Below, one piece after another: positions 17,293-24,300 of a DNA stretch of 45,022 nucleotides (the first letter of the stretch is position 1; each line of letters opens with the position of its first letter). The position numbers were made by a program, and so were the translations under genes. The DNA comes from UBA920 sp038257015 (GTDB taxonomy: Bacteria; Patescibacteriota; Doudnabacteria; UBA920). The notes beneath the pieces are model-generated. The model saw only the letters and a list, made by a program, of their open reading frames with translations. It did no database searches and was not told the DNA's origin. Where the stretch lies: positions 1 to 45,022 of the forward strand of contig JBBSJS010000003.1 in NCBI GenBank assembly GCA_038257015.1, written 5' to 3'.

Positions 17293-17802
17293 TTAGTTGA
17301 TGTACTCAGTTTGTGAGAAGTCTTTAACCGATTTGATTAAAGACTGGCGATAAGCTTTTATGCAAAAGGCTATGTTATCAATTACACCTTGCAGTAGTTG
17401 GCGGAACTGCTCGGTGAGGAAGCATCCTTGATAGTAACGCTTCAGCTCACGCACAGTTGCCCGAAAAACACTGTATAAGTTCTTAGTTCTTTGCCTGACT
17501 TGATTCCAATTTTGATTAGCAATTAAGACGGTTGTCTTAAAGGCTTGTCTAAGAATAGAATCAATTCGTTGTTGCACTTTCTTGCCTAGATACGAGAAAT
17601 AGACATCCAAGCGCCACGGAACTATAGCCACCAAACTGTATTGGTCGTATGAAATAGAATCTAAATTATCGTTAAACATCAATGTTCCAAAAAATTCAGA
17701 TTCTGAAATGGTACGGTCAACCAAGACTACTAAGCTTCTCGGTTTGATTATACAACTTTCTACTACCGTGTAGTTTTCCAAAGCAAATTTGTGTCTGTCC
17801 AT
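17293..17802 (-). CDS. orphan protein of unknown function, 169 aa
   Basis: Not recognised. The N-terminal half is beta-rich (YTVVESCIIKPRSLVVLVD, YSLVAIVPWRLDVYF). The C-terminal half is a long, basic, mostly helical region (RIDSILRQAFKTTVLI, QRTKNLYSVFRATVRELKRYY). No signal peptide is seen; the basic helices could bind nucleic acid or a partner. I prefer the ATG at 17802; AGGAGG (17814-17819) is 11 bases upstream. A TTG at 17811 would be only two bases from the SD. A TTGTCT-17-TATAAT promoter precedes it. Confidence 0.72.
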   Translation of the reverse strand: MDRHKFALENYTVVESCIIKPRSLVVLVDRTISESEFFGTLMFNDNLDSISYDQYSLVAIVPWRLDVYFSYLGKKVQQRIDSILRQAFKTTVLIANQNWNQVRQRTKNLYSVFRATVRELKRYYQGCFLTEQFRQLLQGVIDNIAFCIKAYRQSLIKSVKDFSQTEYIN

Positions 17803-17832
17803 TACCCACAATACCTCCTACTTATTTTTGCT

Positions 17833-17861
17833 ATTATAAAACTTTTACTAGAGCAAGACAA
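17833..17861 (-). promoter_or_regulatory. promoter of the 17293-17802 gene
   Basis: TTGTCT (17856-17861), a 17-base spacer and TATAAT (17833-17838) on the minus strand. The -35 box reaches the last codon region of the upstream M13 peptidase gene. Confidence 0.65.
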
Positions 17862-17862
17862 A

Positions 17863-19821
17863 TTACCAAACTTGTGCCCGTTGTTCAGGTGGTAAAAACA
17901 GTTTGCTATTAGCGCTGATTGTATATGCTTCGTGAAATTCAGAGATATTAATAAGCGCTCCATTCACACGCCACTCGGCTGGTGAATGCGGGTCGGTTTT
18001 AATCTGTTTTTCTAAACCTTCAGGGGTAATATTATTACGCCAAACTCTGGCGTAGCTAGCGAAAAATCTTTGCTCTGGAGTCAGTCCATCTATGTAGTCT
18101 GGGCGACCACTTTTCGCAAGAGCAATTTGCAAAGCGTCGTAGGCAATTGCTAGCCCGCCGATGTCAGCGATATTCTCCCCTAGCGTCAGCTCCCCGTTTA
18201 CTTTATAGCCACCCACAACATCGAAAGTTGAATATAAGTCTGAAACTTTCTGGGCTTTGTTTTTAAACTGTTCTTGGTCGTGCTCTGTCCACCAAGAATT
18301 CATGCTGCCATTTTCATCATACTTGCGACCCTGATCGTCGAATCCATGAGTAATCTCATGACCAATCACCACACCAATTCCACCGTAGTTAACTGCATCG
18401 TCGGCTTCAGCATCAAAAAATACTGGCTGTAGAATTCCCGCAGGGAAAACGATTTGATTAAACCAAAATGAACAATAAGCATTAACTGTTGGCGGACTCA
18501 TATGCCATTCCATCTTATCCACTGGCTGGCCAATTTTTGCTAAGTCCCGGTTAAATTCAAATTGTTGAGCTCTTAAGTAGTTGCCAAATAAATCATCTGG
18601 TTTAATTTCTAAGCTGGAGTAATCTTTCCATCTGTCTGGATAGCCAATCTGGCGGGTCATTTTCCCTAATTTGATTAAAGCCTTTTGTTTAGTTTCTTCA
18701 CTCATCCAATCCAGGTTTTGTATTCTCTTGCCGAAGGCTTCCACCAGATTATCGACTAACTCTGACATTCTTGTTCGAGCACTTTCGTTAAAGTGAAGTT
18801 TTACAAATTCTTCGCCTAGCGCTTCTCCTAAATTAGTATCCACAATTTGCACGGCACGACGCCAACGAGGTTTGATGCTTTTTGTTCCAGTTAAAATCCG
18901 GCCATAGAAGTTAAAAGATTCTTCGGCAAGAGGATGACTAAGTACGCCAGAAAAAGATGATAGCAATCTCCAGTACAAATACTGTCGAATAATTTTGATA
19001 TCAGTAACCATCATGCTTTCAGTAGCATGTACGATGAACTCTGGTTTACTGACGATTAGTTCAGATATCGTACCAACACCAATCGCTGTTAAATATTTAG
19101 ACCAATCGAATGAAGGTGCTTGATTTATTAAGTCTGCAATAGTTAATTTATGGTACAAGCTTTCATAATCTCGCAGTTGTTCACTGTTCAGAGATTTCTC
19201 CGCCAACACTTTCTCAAAGTTGTAAACATTTTCCGAAAATTCTTCAGTATCGCCTGAGACGCCTGACAAAGCGACCATCTTGGAAATATGATTCTTGTAT
19301 TGGCTAGTTATATCATTAGAACGATCATCATCTTTAAAATAGTAATCACGGTCCGGTAAACCTAATCCTGCTTGCCACAGTCTGTAAATATTTATATCAC
19401 TTTGTTTATCGTCGGATGCGATAAATTGTGACCAGAAAGCATTTACCCCAGTTTTATGAAACTCAGCTAAAAGTTCTGGTAAATCTCTGGCATCTGTTAA
19501 ATTATTTATTTTATCAAACCAGTTTTGTAGCGGACTCACACCCAACTCATTGACGAGCTCTTCATTCATAAATGAGCCATAGAAATCACGCAACTTTTGT
19601 TGATTACTACCAACCTCCAAATTATCTTGAGCTTTCAAGTTTTCTAAAATGTCTTTCAGCTTTAGTTCATTCGCCTTCTGAATTTCATTAAAAGCCGACC
19701 AGCGATAATCGTCTTCAGGAATCGGATTTTCTTCGCGCCACTTCCAGTTAACATGCTGGTAAAAATTTTCTTCGGCTGATACGGTTTTATGAAAATTGTC
19801 TATTTCAAGTTTTTCTTGCAT
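17863..19821 (-). CDS. pepO: M13 family zinc metallopeptidase (PepO/neprilysin type)
   Basis: 652 aa, the normal length for bacterial PepO, an oligoendopeptidase. The zinc site HEITH lies at about residue 490 in VVIGHEITHGFDDQG. The third ligand is the Glu of ENIADIGGLAIAYDAL, and the substrate-backbone motif NAYCSFWFNQIVFPAGIL precedes the site. No signal peptide or membrane anchor is seen, so it appears cytoplasmic, unlike the membrane-bound eukaryotic enzymes. TAAAAT six bases before the ATG suggests leaderless expression. It is divergent from pth, with about 60 bases between the starts. Confidence 0.95.
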   Translation of the reverse strand: MQEKLEIDNFHKTVSAEENFYQHVNWKWREENPIPEDDYRWSAFNEIQKANELKLKDILENLKAQDNLEVGSNQQKLRDFYGSFMNEELVNELGVSPLQNWFDKINNLTDARDLPELLAEFHKTGVNAFWSQFIASDDKQSDINIYRLWQAGLGLPDRDYYFKDDDRSNDITSQYKNHISKMVALSGVSGDTEEFSENVYNFEKVLAEKSLNSEQLRDYESLYHKLTIADLINQAPSFDWSKYLTAIGVGTISELIVSKPEFIVHATESMMVTDIKIIRQYLYWRLLSSFSGVLSHPLAEESFNFYGRILTGTKSIKPRWRRAVQIVDTNLGEALGEEFVKLHFNESARTRMSELVDNLVEAFGKRIQNLDWMSEETKQKALIKLGKMTRQIGYPDRWKDYSSLEIKPDDLFGNYLRAQQFEFNRDLAKIGQPVDKMEWHMSPPTVNAYCSFWFNQIVFPAGILQPVFFDAEADDAVNYGGIGVVIGHEITHGFDDQGRKYDENGSMNSWWTEHDQEQFKNKAQKVSDLYSTFDVVGGYKVNGELTLGENIADIGGLAIAYDALQIALAKSGRPDYIDGLTPEQRFFASYARVWRNNITPEGLEKQIKTDPHSPAEWRVNGALINISEFHEAYTISANSKLFLPPEQRAQVW

Positions 19822-19833
19822 AAGTAAATTTTA
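19822..19833 (-). promoter_or_regulatory. leaderless -10 box of the M13 peptidase gene
   Basis: TAAAAT (19828-19833, minus strand), six bases, then the ATG at 19821. Confidence 0.55.
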
Positions 19834-19868
19834 ATTCTCTATCAGTTTACTATAAATTCCGCGATTGA

Positions 19869-19881
19869 TATACTACATGAT
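19869..19881 (+). promoter_or_regulatory. leaderless -10 box of pth
   Basis: TATACT (19869-19874) lies seven bases before the pth ATG at 19882. No SD fits in between. Confidence 0.55.
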
Positions 19882-20436
19882 ATGAAGCTTATAATCGGTC
19901 TTGGAAATCCTGGGAAAAAGTATGAACTCACTCGGCACAATGCTGGGTTTTTAGCCATAGACTGGTTCTTAAAAGACAAGCCAGTTATTAGCTGTCAGAG
20001 CAAGTTTGATGCAATAATTTGCGAGTACCATGAAGATGGTAATAAGGTATTATTTGTTAAGCCAACCACATTTATGAATCTTTCCGGGCGCGCTATTTCC
20101 CAACTGACTAACTTTTATAATTTGAGTGCCGGGCAAGACTTGCTAGTGTTGCATGATGAAATTGATTTGCCACTAGGAAAAATAAAATTCACAGAGGGCT
20201 CGAGTGCGGCAGGTCATAACGGTGTGCAAAGCATCATTGATGAGCTTGGCACGAAAAATTTTCACAGACTAAGGATTGGAGTAGAAACTCGAGAAAACAA
20301 ATCCATTCCTCCAACCGAAAGTTTTGTGTTGCAAAAATTCACCGATGAAGAGTTGCAACTTCTCCAAGAAAAGATCTTTACTGAAACTAATGCGATAGTG
20401 CAAAAATTTATCAAAAAAGAAAACGCCTCAGAATAA
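19882..20436 (+). CDS. pth: peptidyl-tRNA hydrolase
   Basis: Recycles peptidyl-tRNA released by stalled ribosomes. The 184-aa protein has the conserved start LIIGLGNPGKKYELTRHNAGF, with catalytic H19. KPTTFMNLSGRAI, LVLHDEIDLPLG (conserved Asp) and SAAGHNGVQSII follow. Length is typical. The stop codon lies in the loop of the following terminator. Confidence 0.96.
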   Translation: MKLIIGLGNPGKKYELTRHNAGFLAIDWFLKDKPVISCQSKFDAIICEYHEDGNKVLFVKPTTFMNLSGRAISQLTNFYNLSAGQDLLVLHDEIDLPLGKIKFTEGSSAAGHNGVQSIIDELGTKNFHRLRIGVETRENKSIPPTESFVLQKFTDEELQLLQEKIFTETNAIVQKFIKKENASE

Positions 20437-20447
20437 TTCTGTGGCGT
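20423..20447. terminator. bidirectional terminator between pth and the 20472 gene
   Basis: ACGCCTCAGAA pairs with TTCTGTGGCGT except for one central mismatch, with a TAA loop that is the pth stop. T-rich sequence follows on both strands. Confidence 0.7.
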
Positions 20448-20471
20448 ATTTTATTACCAACGCAAGTTATG

Positions 20472-20771
20472 TTATGCGGGCGTTAAGATCCTTTGGCGGT
20501 TCATATCGAAAAGCATATTGCAGTCCAAATCTTTATACTTCATATCTGATTTAAACTCGTTGCCCTTCCAAACGACTTGAATTATTTCACTATGACTTCC
20601 GTTAGCACCAGGCTTGTTAAAACCAATTACTTTTCCAGTCGTTCCAGAACCAATCCAAGATTTTCCATTACTTACAACTTCATCACCAATACGAAGCTCA
20701 GAAAGAACATTGTCTTCGCAACTACGAATGGCAATAATTTTGCCATCATGATTTTTAATTGTATATATCAA
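20472..20771 (-). CDS. orphan protein of unknown function, 99 aa, controlled by a structured leader
   Basis: Not recognised. The protein is beta-rich and soluble. A stretch GDEVVSNGKSWIGSGTTGKVIGF looks like a small SH3/KOW-type barrel; this is a guess from pattern only. The reading frame is open back to 20867. I choose the TTG at 20771 because AAAAGGAGGG (20780-20789) lies nine bases upstream, and because a TTGTGA-17-TATAAT promoter (20814-20842) and a terminator-like hairpin sit between this SD and the upstream ATGs at 20834-20837. If those ATGs were used, SD, promoter and hairpin would all be inside the gene. A leader with an anti-SD loop lies upstream. Confidence 0.65.
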   Translation of the reverse strand: MIYTIKNHDGKIIAIRSCEDNVLSELRIGDEVVSNGKSWIGSGTTGKVIGFNKPGANGSHSEIIQVVWKGNEFKSDMKYKDLDCNMLFDMNRQRILTPA

Positions 20772-20805
20772 ATATTTATCCCTCCTTTTATTTTCAAAAA
20801 TAAAA

Positions 20806-20987
20806 CCGCCTCTATTATATAAGACGGTTCTCATCATCACAACCCCACCCACAAGTGAGAGATACAAAGCAATCGCTTCGAAATCTCTGCTTGACTGCTA
20901 CTATTAGACAAATAGGAGGGATGATGTCTAAATTCGCAACTTGCAAGTAGGATTGTGCCGACGAGTTGTTAAACTTCAATTTAATAC
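20806..20987 (-). ncRNA. candidate structured leader or small RNA with anti-SD loop
   Basis: An RNA of about 180 bases is predicted from the consensus promoter at 20994-21022. Visible elements are a 7-bp hairpin (20904-20910 with 20925-20931) whose 14-base loop carries AUCCCUCCU; a second hairpin with AGAGAU/AUCUCU outer and AAGC/GCUU inner stems (about 20856-20887); and a final CCGUCU/AGGCGG stem (20806-20827) followed by UUUUAUUUUU. The loop sequence is complementary over nine bases to the SD of the 20472 gene (20778-20786). It may act as a cis regulator or as a free small RNA. No known family is recognised. Confidence 0.5.
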
Positions 20988-20993
20988 TTTGTC

Positions 20994-21022
20994 ATTATAC
21001 ACCTAAATTGCCTTTTTGTCAA
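20994..21022 (-). promoter_or_regulatory. perfect consensus sigma70 promoter
   Basis: TTGACA (21017-21022), a 17-base spacer and TATAAT (20994-20999) on the minus strand. This is the only full 12/12 match I found in the window. The 20772-21080 gap holds this promoter, the leader RNA and a second promoter (20814-20842); I see no other gene in it. Confidence 0.85.
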
Positions 21023-21080
21023 GTAGTATTTTCTTAGAAAATTTAACTAATCTTTACCTTATTTATGCCAATATTTAGTA

Positions 21081-22184
21081 ATGAATCCTGAATATTTATA
21101 TTTATCATTACTAAATCAAGTCCATTATATGAGCCAAGAGCTTATTGAGCAATGTTTTAATAATAATCATAGCTTTGAGTCTGTGGCAAAAAACCAAGCT
21201 TTGCAAACGCAATTAGGCTTCCAGCATACGCATCAAAACAGGGTTAAAGAATTAGTCTCTGAATTCCCTATCGCGAAAATTATTAAGGTTTGTGAAGATG
21301 AGTATATATCAGCGGTAACTGTTGCGGAATCTGATTACCCAAAGCTACTAAAACAAATTCATGACCCGCCACCAGTCCTCTACTATAAAGGTGTGTTACC
21401 CAAAGAGGAGCAACTTTGTATAGCAGTTGTAGGTAATCGACGAATGACACCGTACGGCAAATACTGTGTCGAAAAATTTGTTGGCCAACTTTCAAAAAAT
21501 GGAGTGTCTATAATTTCAGGACTTGCTTATGGTATTGATGCAACAAGCCATGTTGTAGCTCTGGATCATAAGGCGCCAACATTCGGAATAATTGGTAGCG
21601 GGGTAGATGATGACAGTTTCTATCCTAGCGGTAATCTTAAACTAGCTCACAGCATCATCCAAAGTGATGGCGGTATAATTTCTGAATATCCTCCACTGAC
21701 CAATGCTAGGAAATATCATTTCGTGGCCCGTAATCGAATTATTTCAGGCTTGAGTGAGGCTTCTATTATTATTGAATGTCGTGAGAAAAGTGGTGCGCTA
21801 ATAACTGCCGACTTTGCTTTGGAACAAAATCGATTATTGTATACAGTACCAGGCGCTATTAACTCTGAAAATTCAACTGGCCCAAATAAACTTATTCAGC
21901 AAGGGGCAAGCTTGTTGTTAGACAGTAACGATTTGCTTCTAGACCTGGGAATTCCACTGCGTACAATTCCCGAACAAAGTTTAGAGACCCAAAAAATTCT
22001 CTCTGAGAATGAGCAAAGAGTAGTAACGCACCTTTCAACTTTCCCTGATGAAAATAGTTTCGACCACATGATGACAAAGCTGCACTTGCCTTATAGTGAA
22101 CTTGTAATTACACTTAATAAACTGCAGTTATCTGAGATTATCAAACGCAGTGAAACTGGTAATTATTATATAAAACCCCTGTGA
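21081..22184 (+). CDS. dprA: DNA-protecting protein DprA
   Basis: Binds incoming single-stranded DNA during transformation and loads RecA. The 367-aa protein has the Rossmann-like core with AVVGNRRMTPYGKYC, VSIISGLAYGIDATSH, GSGVDDDSFYPSGN, ISEYPP and FVARNRIISGLSEASIIIE, the family signature. A winged-helix-like C-terminal domain follows (about 300-367). Together with comEC it supports natural competence. It ends in a four-base GTGA overlap with the next gene, indicating translational coupling. Confidence 0.95.
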   Translation: MNPEYLYLSLLNQVHYMSQELIEQCFNNNHSFESVAKNQALQTQLGFQHTHQNRVKELVSEFPIAKIIKVCEDEYISAVTVAESDYPKLLKQIHDPPPVLYYKGVLPKEEQLCIAVVGNRRMTPYGKYCVEKFVGQLSKNGVSIISGLAYGIDATSHVVALDHKAPTFGIIGSGVDDDSFYPSGNLKLAHSIIQSDGGIISEYPPLTNARKYHFVARNRIISGLSEASIIIECREKSGALITADFALEQNRLLYTVPGAINSENSTGPNKLIQQGASLLLDSNDLLLDLGIPLRTIPEQSLETQKILSENEQRVVTHLSTFPDENSFDHMMTKLHLPYSELVITLNKLQLSEIIKRSETGNYYIKPL

Positions 22185-22519
22185 AAACTCATACTTTATT
22201 TTTCCACCCTGAAGACCATCACAACTTTGAGTATATCCGCTCTGGTGAAAAACAAATTGAAACCCGCGCGGGTTCGGAAGCTTATAACCAGATAAGTACT
22301 GGAGACACAATTGTTTTTGCTTGTGGTGAAGAAGAAATTATAAAAGTCGTCAGATTAATCAAGCACTTTCAATCCATTGATGAATTGTTAAAAGAAATTC
22401 CATTCTCAGATATTATGCCATGGATAAATTCTGAAGAAGAAGCAAAAGCCACCTGGCTAAGCTTCCCTAATTACCCACAGCGAATTAGTAAATTTGGAAT
22501 ACTCGCAATTTATATTTAA
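22181..22519 (+). CDS. ASCH-like small protein
   Basis: 112 aa with features of ASCH domains (RNA-binding PUA-like folds): HNFEYIRSGEKQIETRAG, then ISTGDTIVFACGEEEIIKVVRLIKHF. These match the ASCH pattern of IxsGxKxxExR, GDxIxF and a following V.V strand. The C-terminal part is helical. It starts at a GTG that overlaps the dprA stop, so it is coupled to dprA, and it lies five bases ahead of the CapA-like gene. Function is unknown; ASCH proteins are thought to bind RNA or modified nucleosides. Confidence 0.7.
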   Translation: MKTHTLFFHPEDHHNFEYIRSGEKQIETRAGSEAYNQISTGDTIVFACGEEEIIKVVRLIKHFQSIDELLKEIPFSDIMPWINSEEEAKATWLSFPNYPQRISKFGILAIYI

Positions 22520-22524
22520 TTAGT

Positions 22525-23721
22525 ATGAAATTATTTCCAAACCATATTGCTTATAAATTCACGGTCTTACTACTAGTAGTTTTTGCTACGGGTTTTGTAA
22601 TTTACTCACTGAATTTACTACCTTGGCAAAGTACTAACGATAACCAAACTATTCTAACTAAATCTGACTTAGGTCTTGATTCCCTGGAAGATTACTACAA
22701 CACAGCAACGGATAATGTAAAGCCTACTGAGAATTTAACAGAGGTTGATTTCTTTGCAGTTGGTGATATCATGCTCTCTCGAGATGTTGCAGAACAAATC
22801 AAGCGCAACGACAATGATAGCTTTTGGCCTTTCCGGGCGCTTGAAACCGAATTGTTATCCACCGATTTTAATGTTGGTAATTTGGAATCTCCTTTTTCTG
22901 GACGGGATGACTATCGAAATGCTGACGAGTTTATTTTTAATGCCCCAACATGGTCACTGCCGGGTTTAATTCAACACAACTTTAAAATCCTTAGTGTTGC
23001 CAACAACCATTCCTTAAACCAAGGTTTAGATGGATTGCTTTATACAAAATCGGCTTTGGAGAAGAGCGGAACACAAGTAGTTGGTGGCGGTACAAATGAT
23101 GATGAAGCTTGGCAAGGCAAAGTATTTTCCGTAAAAGGTGTGCGTGTTGGTTTTATCGCAGCTAATTACTTCGGACAAAGCTATCTTGCAGATCTCAGGC
23201 AAACCGATAAACTTCAAAGCTCAATCAAAGAATTAAAAACTAGGTCTGATTTTATTGTTGTTCTGATGCACGCAGGTGAAGAATACACCAAGAATCCTAA
23301 CGAGCAACAAATTAATTTTGCTAGAGCCTCAATTGATAATGGAGCTGATTTAGTGATTGGTTCTCACCCTCACTGGATTCAACCAATCGAGGAATATCAA
23401 GGTAAATATATTTTTTATTCTTTAGGAAACTTTATCTTTGACCAAATGTGGAGCCAAGAAACTACCGAAGGATTAATGCTTAAAATCTCTTTAGAAAAAG
23501 CTGGTTCTTGTGCTTACGATTCACGACTCTCTCCTACTGGCCAACAGCAAGTGGTGTGTAGTGACTCTCTTCAAGGCGCAAGCCTTCCTGCCAAATTAAA
23601 GAAAATTGAGCTAGTTCCGGTGAAGATTGAAAACTACGGCCAGCCAAGATTGGCTAACGAAATTGAAAAATCGGAAATCTTAAAAAAAATAGGCGCGACT
23701 ACAGATGTAATCACGCCTTAG
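22525..23721 (+). CDS. CapA-family (PGA_cap) metallophosphatase-like protein
   Basis: 398 aa with one N-terminal membrane helix (about 10-32) and a large extracellular domain of the capsule-synthesis CapA family, which has a calcineurin-like fold. Metal-site motifs are visible: VGDIML, NLESPFSG, SVANNHSLNQG, VLMHAGEEY, GSHPHWIQP and SLGNFIFDQ. In Bacillus, CapA takes part in poly-gamma-glutamate export. No capB/capC neighbour is seen, so the role here is probably a surface phosphoesterase of unknown substrate. It is the third gene of the dprA transcript. Confidence 0.88.
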   Translation: MKLFPNHIAYKFTVLLLVVFATGFVIYSLNLLPWQSTNDNQTILTKSDLGLDSLEDYYNTATDNVKPTENLTEVDFFAVGDIMLSRDVAEQIKRNDNDSFWPFRALETELLSTDFNVGNLESPFSGRDDYRNADEFIFNAPTWSLPGLIQHNFKILSVANNHSLNQGLDGLLYTKSALEKSGTQVVGGGTNDDEAWQGKVFSVKGVRVGFIAANYFGQSYLADLRQTDKLQSSIKELKTRSDFIVVLMHAGEEYTKNPNEQQINFARASIDNGADLVIGSHPHWIQPIEEYQGKYIFYSLGNFIFDQMWSQETTEGLMLKISLEKAGSCAYDSRLSPTGQQQVVCSDSLQGASLPAKLKKIELVPVKIENYGQPRLANEIEKSEILKKIGATTDVITP

Positions 23722-23742
23722 ATACCGATGTCTGATAATTTT

Positions 23743-24153
23743 TCAGACTGGGAACAGGTGTTCTAGTTTAGCAAATTTATTTGCAAGGTCTGCCATGTCA
23801 GTGACTTTGCGGAAATACAAATTTCCCGCACTAAAGGCAATTTGCCCTGAGTCAAATTTAAGAATAAGGCTGAACACTTCATTTGTGCCGTACTTGCAAT
23901 GCAAGTCGATGCACAAATTTCCCTCAAATTTAGACAAACACTGCTTAACTTCACGATCTCTTAAGCTCCAAGGTCGCGCAGGTCTGTCCTTTGTGGAAAT
24001 ATCTTGCCTAATAACGGCAAGTTCATCTTGCGGTTGGCTAATAAGTTTAATTCTTGTGGAACCAGAACCTTTGAAGTTCCGATATTGCCAATTACCGAAT
24101 TTAGAGTAATCCAATAACAATAAGTCCGTAATGACTTGAATTTTTCTTTGCAT
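23743..24153 (-). CDS. orphan protein of unknown function, 136 aa
   Basis: Not recognised. A basic N-terminal half (TDLLLLDYSKFGNWQYRNFKG, STKDRPARPWSLRDREVKQC) is followed by alternating beta-like segments (FSLILKFDSGQIAFSAGNLYF) and a short helix. No signal peptide. GGAGG lies about 13 bases before the ATG, which is longer than usual, so the start is less certain. A TTGTCA-17-TAGTAT promoter is upstream. A GTCTGA/TCAGAC hairpin spans its TGA stop codon. Confidence 0.7.
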   Translation of the reverse strand: MQRKIQVITDLLLLDYSKFGNWQYRNFKGSGSTRIKLISQPQDELAVIRQDISTKDRPARPWSLRDREVKQCLSKFEGNLCIDLHCKYGTNEVFSLILKFDSGQIAFSAGNLYFRKVTDMADLANKFAKLEHLFPV

Positions 24154-24202
24154 TTTAAACAGTTATCCTCCATTTATGATTGCTACTTTAAGTTAGCTTC
24201 CT

Positions 24203-24231
24203 ATACTACCAAATATAAAGCGATTTGACAA
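24203..24231 (-). promoter_or_regulatory. promoter of the 23743-24153 gene
   Basis: TTGTCA (24226-24231), a 17-base spacer and TAGTAT (24203-24208) on the minus strand. Confidence 0.6.
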
Positions 24232-24288
24232 CTGTGCGCATGCTGATATAAACTCTCTTTTGTACTTATATAAAAGTTTTCAAAATTG

Positions 24289-24300
24289 TAAAGTTAATTT
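24289..24300 (+). promoter_or_regulatory. possible leaderless -10 box of topA
   Basis: TAAAGT (24289-24294) is followed by six bases and then the topA ATG. It is a weaker match than the others of this type. Confidence 0.4.

Noticed and set aside
20914..20950. Plus-strand mini-gene with AGGAGGG and ATGATG (product MSKFATCK)
   Set aside because: The SD is too close to the ATGs, the plus-strand promoter is poor, and the consensus promoter lies on the minus strand. The AGGAGGG is better explained as the complement of the anti-SD loop.
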